In this document: one piece after another, positions 51,723-56,679 of the stretch
How the letters are laid out: the number at the start of each line of letters is the position of its first letter
How positions within the stretch are numbered: the stretch's first letter is position 1
Source: an uncultured Bacteroidales bacterium
Lineage (GTDB): Bacteria; Bacteroidota; Bacteroidia; Bacteroidales; Muribaculaceae
Assembly: GCA_946011725.1 (NCBI GenBank)
Contig: CAMGBT010000005.1
Coordinates: 1 to 56,679 of the forward strand
Length of the DNA: 56,679 nucleotides
Direction: 5' to 3'
Program-made: the position numbers and the translations under genes
The notes under the pieces: generated by a model
What the model was told of the DNA's origin: nothing
The model's database searches: none
The model's input: only the letters and a program-made list of their open reading frames with translations

Positions 51723-52481
51723 TCGGCTGAAGCGGTAACCCATGGCGCTGAGGCTGTCGATAATCTGAGGCAAGCGCCGATAGAGCTTGTCGGTGCGCAG
51801 GGCTTGCGTGCCGGGGTGCACAATCAGGATCACGCCGTTGAGCGTGTTAGCTCGCTCATATTCAAATAGTTGGGTGATAATTGAATCGCTCGAATGATAC
51901 TCGGCCATACCCGGAACGGTGTAGTCACGGTAGATTTGTATGCCCGGCGTGGGGTTGATTACCCGCAGCCCGCGGCGGCGGAGCGCGGCCGCCTGCTCGG
52001 CGTTGATCCACTCAAACGGCGGCAGGAACCATCGGCAACTGTCCTCGGGGATGCCCCAATCTGCGGCCAACAGCTGCAGGTTGCGGTCCACATCGCGAAG
52101 CATCGAATCGATGGTGACGCGGGCGGTGCGTTCGTCGTCCCATTCGGCCAACTGCAGATGGCGGTCGCTGTGGCCGCCCACGTAGTGGCCGCCGGTGATT
52201 ACGCGCTGAATCACAGGGTGATGCACACTGTCGCGCAGGAAGTTGCCGGTGAAGAAGAATGATGCTCGCAGGCCGCGCTCCTCGAGGGTCTGCAGAATAA
52301 ACGGCAAGCCTTCGCACAGCGAATCAGCCGAGAACACGGGGTAGATCACCGGTTGCGAAGCGTTGTGGCGCACCATGGCGCCGTGGCGGTCGAAGTGGTC
52401 GTCGGCAGCGGAACTGCAAGCAAAAGCCGCTGTGGCCAATAAAAAGACTACAGCGGCTAATATATTGATTAAGAGCTTCAT
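51717..52481 (-). CDS. Polysaccharide deacetylase family protein (NodB-like)
   Basis: The 254-residue exported protein has a signal peptide ending near ACSSA, possibly with lipidation at Cys22, and a NodB-like domain. The metal-binding H104-x3-H108 is in GGHSDRH, ASFFFTGNFL precedes it and WFLPPFEW follows. The usual first motif TFDDG is replaced by FSADS (50-54), keeping one aspartate. It may remove acetyl groups from cell-wall or surface glycans, or have drifted. It follows trpS by 8 bases. Confidence 0.8.
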   Translation of the reverse strand: MKLLINILAAVVFLLATAAFACSSAADDHFDRHGAMVRHNASQPVIYPVFSADSLCEGLPFILQTLEERGLRASFFFTGNFLRDSVHHPVIQRVITGGHYVGGHSDRHLQLAEWDDERTARVTIDSMLRDVDRNLQLLAADWGIPEDSCRWFLPPFEWINAEQAAALRRRGLRVINPTPGIQIYRDYTVPGMAEYHSSDSIITQLFEYERANTLNGVILIVHPGTQALRTDKLYRRLPQIIDSLSAMGYRFSRL

Positions 52482-52489
52482 AGTGCGGA

Positions 52490-53563
52490 TTACAGCGGAC
52501 GGATGCCCATGATTTGGCGCATCTCGGCCAAGGTGGCGGCAGCGCGTACACGGGCACGTTCGGCACCTTCGCGCACCACCTTGCGCAGGTAGTCCTCGTT
52601 GGCGAGTATGTCGGTGATGCGGTCGCGGATGGGCGTGGTCACGGCCACGATGTCCTCAGCCAGTTGCTTCTTGAGGTCGCCGTAGCGGATGGAGCAGTCG
52701 GCGTAAGCATCGCGGAAGTGCTTCACCACTTCGGGGGTGGAGGTGAGTTCCAGCAGGGTGAACAGGTTGGCCACCGGTTCGCTCATGGGCGAGTTCGGCT
52801 CCTTGGGGCCTTCATCGGTGGTGGCGCGCATCACTTTCTTGCGGATTACCTTGGGATCGTCGATGAGGTAGATGCAGTTGCCCTCGCTCTTGCCCATCTT
52901 GCCGGAGCCGTTGAGGCCGGGCACCTTCACGGGAGCACCGCCGAAGTCGAAGTCGGTGGGCTCGGGGAAGAGGTCCACGTGGTAGAACGAGTTGAAGCGG
53001 CGGGCGAAGCGGCGAGTGAGCTCGAGGTGCTGCAGTTGGTCCTTGCCCACCGGCACCTTGGTGGCCTTTTGGATGAGGATGTCCACGGCCATCAGCGTGG
53101 GATAGGTGAGCAAACCGGCGCACACGCGCTTGTTGCTGTCGCCGCCGATGATTTGATGCTCGAAAGCCTCGTCGGAGTCATCGCCTTCGCCGCTAAGGCC
53201 CAAGCACTTACGTGCTTTGTCCTTGAATGCGGCCGTGCGCATCAGCTCGCCGATGCCCACGTGCATATTCAGCAGAAGATACATCTCCGAAATCTCGGGG
53301 ATGTCGCTTTGCACGAAGATGGTGGCCTTTTCGGGGTCGATGCCGGCGGCGAGGTACTCGGCCAACACGTTCTTGACGTTGGCGTGGAGCGCATCGGGGT
53401 CGGTGGAAGTGGTCAACGCATGGAGGTCGGCCACAAAGAAGTTACAGTCGTGTGCATCTTGAATCTGCACAAATTTGCGCAGAGCACCATAGAAATTGCC
53501 TAAATGCAGGTTACCGGTAGGGCGAATGCCACTCAGTATTATTTCACGTTTGGGTTGTTCCAT
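52490..53563 (-). CDS. trpS: Tryptophanyl-tRNA synthetase
   Basis: From ATG 53563 the enzyme has 357 residues. The class I HIGH motif is HLGNFYGAL near residue 18 and the KMSKS motif is GKMGKSEGN. It charges tRNA-Trp. Upstream in-frame ATGs to 53653 are rejected because a consensus promoter (53581-53612) lies inside that extension and relatives begin a few residues before the IILSGIRPTG strand. Confidence 0.95.
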   Translation of the reverse strand: MEQPKREIILSGIRPTGNLHLGNFYGALRKFVQIQDAHDCNFFVADLHALTTSTDPDALHANVKNVLAEYLAAGIDPEKATIFVQSDIPEISEMYLLLNMHVGIGELMRTAAFKDKARKCLGLSGEGDDSDEAFEHQIIGGDSNKRVCAGLLTYPTLMAVDILIQKATKVPVGKDQLQHLELTRRFARRFNSFYHVDLFPEPTDFDFGGAPVKVPGLNGSGKMGKSEGNCIYLIDDPKVIRKKVMRATTDEGPKEPNSPMSEPVANLFTLLELTSTPEVVKHFRDAYADCSIRYGDLKKQLAEDIVAVTTPIRDRITDILANEDYLRKVVREGAERARVRAAATLAEMRQIMGIRPL

Positions 53564-53580
53564 AATTGTCAAAATTTTCG

Positions 53581-53612
53581 CAAAGTTACAAATTTCCATC
53601 CACACTACCAAA
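53581..53612 (-). promoter_or_regulatory. Consensus promoter of trpS
   Basis: On the minus strand TTTG (53609-53612) and TAACTTTG (53581-53588) are 20 bp apart, fixing the trpS start at 53563. Confidence 0.7.
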
Positions 53613-53654
53613 CCTTCCACACATTTTCTTGCAAATTTCTTGCTACACATCACA

Positions 53655-53799
53655 GCTCTTTCATTTAAGGTGCAGTCGTGGGGTTAAACGAAAAAACGAA
53701 GTACGAAATAACGAATTTTTATTATTTTTTCGTTAATTCGTTGATTCGTTTTATTCGTTTAGCCGCTATTTGCGATTACCGAAGTTTAAATGAAAGAGC
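53655..53799 (-). repeat. Inverted-repeat element, copy 2 (145 bp)
   Basis: This is the reverse-orientation twin of 47348-47491, with the same 14-bp ends (GCTCTTTCATTTAA / TTAAATGAAAGAGC) and near-identical interior. It lies between the divergent trpS and TPR genes, just upstream of the trpS promoter. The near identity suggests recent movement, gene conversion or strong selection. Confidence 0.9.
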
Positions 53800-53854
53800 C
53801 GTGCTCGGGGCTGTTAATTTTTGGTAATTAGTTGGGGGTGTGGCGGTTTTTTGC

Positions 53855-53862
53855 TAACTTTG
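53855..53862 (+). promoter_or_regulatory. -7 box of the TPR protein gene
   Basis: TAACTTTG lies 19 bases before the ATG at 53882; a TTG at 53832-53834 sits 20 bp upstream as a possible -33 element. Confidence 0.6.
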
Positions 53863-53881
53863 CCGCAAAATTTTGCTGAGA

Positions 53882-54724
53882 ATGAAACATTTATTTGTCA
53901 TCATAGCGCTCGTGGGCGCATGCTTGTCGGCGTCGGCCTTTGCCGAGGTGGACACTCTCTGTGAGGAAGATCCTTACGTAATTTTGATGGGCGAGGCCGA
54001 CAGCGCCATCGTGCGCCGCGACTGGCCGGAGGCGGCCGCTCGCCTGCGCGATGCCTTGGCCGTGAAGCCTAACCATCCGTCGAACGTGCTGCTGCTCAAC
54101 AACTTGGCCGCTGTATACTCCAATATGGACATGGACTCGCTTTCGCTCGCCACCTACGACCAAGCGCTCGAAATGGCGCCATCGATGCTCACCGTGGTCA
54201 CCGGCCGCGCTCGCCAGTTGCTCAAAATGCTCCGCGATTACGAGGCGTTCGACGCCTTTGCGCACGCTATCGCCATCGATTCCGTCTGCATCGAGGCTCG
54301 CTTTTACCACGGCATGATGGCGCTGTACGGCGGCAACCAAGCCATAGCCGAGGAGGACTTCGCCGTGTTGCAGCGCCGCGTGCCGGGCAGCATCGACACC
54401 GCCATCGCCCTCAGTTCGCTCTACGCCCTCACCGGCCGCGACCGCGAGGCCGTGCCATATCTGCGCTTCCTCACCGAGAACGACCCGCAAGCCGAGTACT
54501 ATGCCCAGTTGGCCGGCTGCTACCTCCAATTGGGCGACCTCAACGAGGCCTCCGACATCATCGGCCGCGGCCTCGAGCGCTATCCCGACGACCCGGAACT
54601 CTACTACTATCGCGCGTGGCTCAACCGCGACCGCTACCTGATGGACGCAGCCCGCGCCGACGCCCAACGCGCCCTCCAACTCGGCGCCTCACCGCAGCGC
54701 GTGGCCGCCCTCTTCGCCAACTAA
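53882..54724 (+). CDS. Secreted TPR-repeat protein
   Basis: From ATG 53882 the protein has 280 residues: a signal peptide (MKHLFVIIALVGACLSASAFA) and about six tetratricopeptide repeats, recognisable from A-x-LRDALAVKP-N, LATYDQALEMAP and GLERYPDDPELYYYRAW. TPR proteins act as scaffolds in the periplasm or at the envelope. The partner is unknown. An upstream ATG (53873) is close to the -7 box and adds three residues; it is less likely. It converges with mltG, their stop codons overlapping. Confidence 0.82.
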   Translation: MKHLFVIIALVGACLSASAFAEVDTLCEEDPYVILMGEADSAIVRRDWPEAAARLRDALAVKPNHPSNVLLLNNLAAVYSNMDMDSLSLATYDQALEMAPSMLTVVTGRARQLLKMLRDYEAFDAFAHAIAIDSVCIEARFYHGMMALYGGNQAIAEEDFAVLQRRVPGSIDTAIALSSLYALTGRDREAVPYLRFLTENDPQAEYYAQLAGCYLQLGDLNEASDIIGRGLERYPDDPELYYYRAWLNRDRYLMDAARADAQRALQLGASPQRVAALFAN

Positions 54725-55734
54725 TGTATGCCACGACGGTTCAACTCTTGCTGATAGCGGCGGGCGTTGGCTTGGTGCTCGGCGAAGGTGGTGGCGAAAT
54801 TGTGCCGTCCACTGAAGTCTTCCTTGGCGCACATATATAAATATGTATGCGCGGGCGCGGTGAGCATGGCATCGATGGTTCGGCGCTCGGTCATGCGTAT
54901 CGGGCCGGGCGGCAGTCCCGCGTGCTTGTAAGTGTTGTACGGCGATTCCACCGCCAAGTGGCGGCCGGTGATGCGGCGCAGGGTGAAGTCGCCCACAGCG
55001 TATTTCACCGTGGGGTCAGCCTGCAGCGGCATGCCCTTGGCAAGGCGGTTGAGGTACAGCCGTGCTATCACCGCGTGCTCATCGGCCATGGCCGATTCCT
55101 CTTCCACGATGGATGCCACCGTGGCCACCTCCACCGGCGTCAACCCTAAGGCGGCCGCCTGCGCCCGGCGGCTATCGTTCCAGAAGTCATTGCGCACCTT
55201 CAGCAAGGTCTGCGCCACCCGTTCCGGCGAGGCCGTCCAGTAGAATTCGTAAGTGTCGGGGAGGATGGCCGCCGGCAACCAACGCTTGTCGGTGAAGCCG
55301 CTCCGGCGCGCCACGCTGTCGATGGCTCGCGCTATCGAGGCGGAGTCGGCCTCCAACTTCGAGGCCAACCGGGCGTAAACATCGCCCATCAGGCGCTGGG
55401 CGCTAACGTGCACGCGCACAGGCGTTTGCCGTCCGCATTGCACCATCCGCGCCACCCGCAGCGACCACGCGCCATCGCGCACCACGTATGACCCGTGGGC
55501 CGTGGCCGCATCGCCGCCGAGCACACACCACGCCCGGTACACCTCGCCGCCGTAGTCCTCGCCCAACGCCACGCGAAGGCTGTCGCCCACGGCATCGGCC
55601 GTGCTCCCGGCCGGGATGTAGATCCGCACGTCCGCCCCGGCGTAATGCCGCATCGGCGCCAACCACACACCCACAAGCAGCAGGACAAACAGCACCGCCG
55701 CCACTGCAATCGTTATCTTTTTAGTTTTACTCAT
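54721..55734 (-). CDS. mltG: Endolytic transglycosylase MltG
   Basis: The 337-residue protein has an N-terminal membrane anchor (about 7-28), a LysM-like periplasmic region and the YceG catalytic domain. Landmarks are ASIVEEESAMADE with the active-site glutamate, ARLYLNRLAKGMPLQADPTVKYA, and YNTYKHAGLPPGPI. MltG cleaves nascent glycan strands at the inner membrane and helps set their length. Confidence 0.94.
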   Translation of the reverse strand: MSKTKKITIAVAAVLFVLLLVGVWLAPMRHYAGADVRIYIPAGSTADAVGDSLRVALGEDYGGEVYRAWCVLGGDAATAHGSYVVRDGAWSLRVARMVQCGRQTPVRVHVSAQRLMGDVYARLASKLEADSASIARAIDSVARRSGFTDKRWLPAAILPDTYEFYWTASPERVAQTLLKVRNDFWNDSRRAQAAALGLTPVEVATVASIVEEESAMADEHAVIARLYLNRLAKGMPLQADPTVKYAVGDFTLRRITGRHLAVESPYNTYKHAGLPPGPIRMTERRTIDAMLTAPAHTYLYMCAKEDFSGRHNFATTFAEHQANARRYQQELNRRGIH

Positions 55735-55750
55735 CTGTAGAAATTTTCCG

Positions 55751-55758
55751 CAAATTTA
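55751..55758 (-). promoter_or_regulatory. -7 box of mltG
   Basis: On the minus strand this is TAAATTTG, 17 bases before the mltG start. No -33 element at the usual spacing is clear. Confidence 0.55.
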
Positions 55759-55841
55759 ATACTTTTTGCACAAACTGAGGCAACATCCGAGCCAAAAAAA
55801 TCGTTGTATAGACAAAACATTTCAAAAATTGATAAAATCTA

Positions 55842-55873
55842 TTTGCATTTTCTAAAAATTTGCACTAACTTTG
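55842..55873 (+). promoter_or_regulatory. Consensus promoter of the rubrerythrin gene
   Basis: TTTG (55842-55845) and TAACTTTG (55866-55873) are 20 bp apart, giving a leader of about 30 bases before the ATG at 55912. Confidence 0.7.
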
Positions 55874-55911
55874 CACCGTAATCAAAACTAAAACACTTAA
55901 CAATCCGTAAT

Positions 55912-56463
55912 ATGAAAAAGAAATTCATTTGCACTGTATGCGGTTACGTATACGAAGGTGAACACGCTCCCGAAAAATGCCCCATGTGCGGCGTTGGCGC
56001 TGATAAATTCAAAGAAGTAGACACCACTGCCGCCCTCCAATTCGTGACCGAACACGAAATCGGCGTAGCCAAAGGTTGCGACGAACAAATGATCGCCGAC
56101 CTCAACGCGCACTTCTGCGGCGAATGCACCGAAGTTGGCATGTACCTCGCCATGAGCCGTCAAGCCGACCGCGAAGGCTATCCCGAAGTGGCCGAAGCCT
56201 TCAAACGCTACGCCTTCGAAGAAGCCGAACACGCTGCCAAATTCGCTGAACTCCTCGGCGACTGCGTATGGGACACCAAAACCAACCTCGAAAAACGCAT
56301 GGCCGCTGAAGCCGGTGCCAACGCCGACAAAATGCGCATCGCAAAACGCGCCAAAGAGCTCAACCTCGACGCCATCCACGACACCGTACACGAAATGGCC
56401 AAAGACGAAGCTCGCCACGGCCAAGGCTTCCAAGGCCTCTACAACCGCTACTTCGGCAAATAA
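55912..56463 (+). CDS. rbr: Rubrerythrin with N-terminal rubredoxin domain
   Basis: The 183-residue protein has a rubredoxin-like Fe(SCys)4 site first ([10 protein letters not shown] and CPMCG, residues 7-27), then a ferritin-like four-helix domain with di-iron ligands in the helix segments [20 protein letters not shown] and [10 protein letters not shown]. The rubredoxin-first order is that of reverse rubrerythrins, which reduce hydrogen peroxide in anaerobes. It stands alone between a consensus promoter and a terminator. Codon use (GAA, AAA) suggests high expression. Confidence 0.92.
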   Translation: MKKKFICTVCGYVYEGEHAPEKCPMCGVGADKFKEVDTTAALQFVTEHEIGVAKGCDEQMIADLNAHFCGECTEVGMYLAMSRQADREGYPEVAEAFKRYAFEEAEHAAKFAELLGDCVWDTKTNLEKRMAAEAGANADKMRIAKRAKELNLDAIHDTVHEMAKDEARHGQGFQGLYNRYFGK

Positions 56464-56482
56464 ACAGCCACCAACCCCCTAC

Positions 56483-56515
56483 AAAGCGAAGCCCCCAAGG
56501 CTTCGCTTTTCTTTT
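56483..56515 (+). terminator. Intrinsic terminator after rubrerythrin
   Basis: An 11-base stem (AAAGCGAAGCC with GGCTTCGCTTT) around a five-base loop is followed by TCTTTT. Confidence 0.85.
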
Positions 56516-56679
56516 GCCCAAGCGGCGCCGCCCGCGCTGCGCCTGCCCGCCTTGCCGGCCGCCTTGCCGCCCACCAGCCGCTGGACGCAGACAAAGCTCG
56601 GCGCAGCGAAGCGCCCGCCGCGGGGCGGTTCGGTGGCGAGGCGGAAGCCGAGCGGCGCGGAAGCGCCCCGCTCCCGCGC
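56516..56679. other. GC-rich spacer at right edge
   Basis: The last 164 bases are very GC-rich, with GCGC, CCGCC and GGCGG stretches and a GACAAAGCTCGGCGCAG segment that vaguely recalls the family-A hairpin. I see no gene or RNA here; it resembles the GC-rich spacers at 1-192 and 11978-12097. Confidence 0.4.

Overview
The window looks like a chromosomal stretch of a Bacteroidales bacterium, probably of the Muribaculaceae type. The evidence is the repeated -7 promoter box TAnnTTTG, often with TTTG about 20 bp upstream, the absence of clear Shine-Dalgarno sites, and families largely confined to this group (HU-CCDC81/SPOR protein, DUF4924, PG0541-type RND partner, C-terminal-Phe porin, CarboxypepD-regulatory TonB receptor). 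Core genes are GC-rich. Three stretches (417-2419, 34.5-36.1 kb, 43.2-44.1 kb) are visibly AT-rich with different codon use and hold the accessory genes. I found no rRNA, tRNA or CRISPR array.

Layout. 1-192: GC-rich nested palindromes. 417-2419: a tightly overlapping AT-rich cassette (unknown protein, DEDDh exonuclease with BRCT domain, and two overlapping small ORFs that together look like a PUA/EVE-like domain), followed by an IS1634-type transposase stub. 2.8-10.3 kb: aminotransferase, porin, exonuclease III, TonB, lytic transglycosylase, uvrA. 10.5-16.5 kb: tig, clpP, clpX, recQ (protein folding, proteolysis, repair). 16.5-20.3 kb: a kinase fused to a RapZ C-terminal domain, a MurU-like nucleotidyltransferase, pyrK and pyrD. 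20.3-21.3 kb: a REP-associated tyrosine transposase (RAYT) with an unusual C-terminal domain, next to a large hairpin. 21.3-27.2 kb (minus): tripartite RND efflux operon with a PG0541-type small protein. 27.4-30.5 kb: Fur-family regulator, purA, DUF1015. 30.7-31.2 kb: promoter, hairpins and terminator without a convincing gene, a candidate structured RNA. 31.2-34.4 kb (minus): formate/nitrite channel and TonB-dependent receptor.

34.6-36.1 kb: AT-rich islet with an unknown gene and a decayed AlbA/Schlafen-type ATPase. 36.1-39.8 kb (minus): lptB, uridine kinase, and an aminotransferase-DapF fusion. 40.1-42.8 kb: MlaE and MlaF lipid transporter parts and holB. 42.8-43.1 kb: palindromic repeats. 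43.2-44.1 kb: Abi_2 HEPN abortive-infection gene. 44.2-45.8 kb (minus): DUF4924, lpxH, DUF59. 45.9-47.3 kb: beta-barrel protein and lipoprotein. 47.5-50.9 kb (minus): HU-SPOR protein, nitroreductase, DUF2520, kdsC, maf. 51-55.7 kb: plsC, polysaccharide deacetylase, trpS, TPR protein, mltG. 55.9-56.5 kb: rubrerythrin.

Themes. Much of the core builds the envelope: Kdo and lipid A (KdsC, LpxH, LptB), phospholipid (PlsC, Mla), peptidoglycan (DapF, MltG, lytic transglycosylase, AmgK/MurU-like recycling) and TonB uptake. The points most worth attention are: the RAYT with a fused Rossmann-like domain plus a dispersed hairpin family (12.0, 21.2, 21.3, 42.8 kb); a near-identical pair of about 145-bp inverted-repeat elements (47.35 and 53.65 kb) with a decayed relative at 10.35 kb; the AT-rich exonuclease-BRCT cassette; the kinase-RapZ fusion beside a MurU-like gene; and the aminotransferase-DapF fusion.
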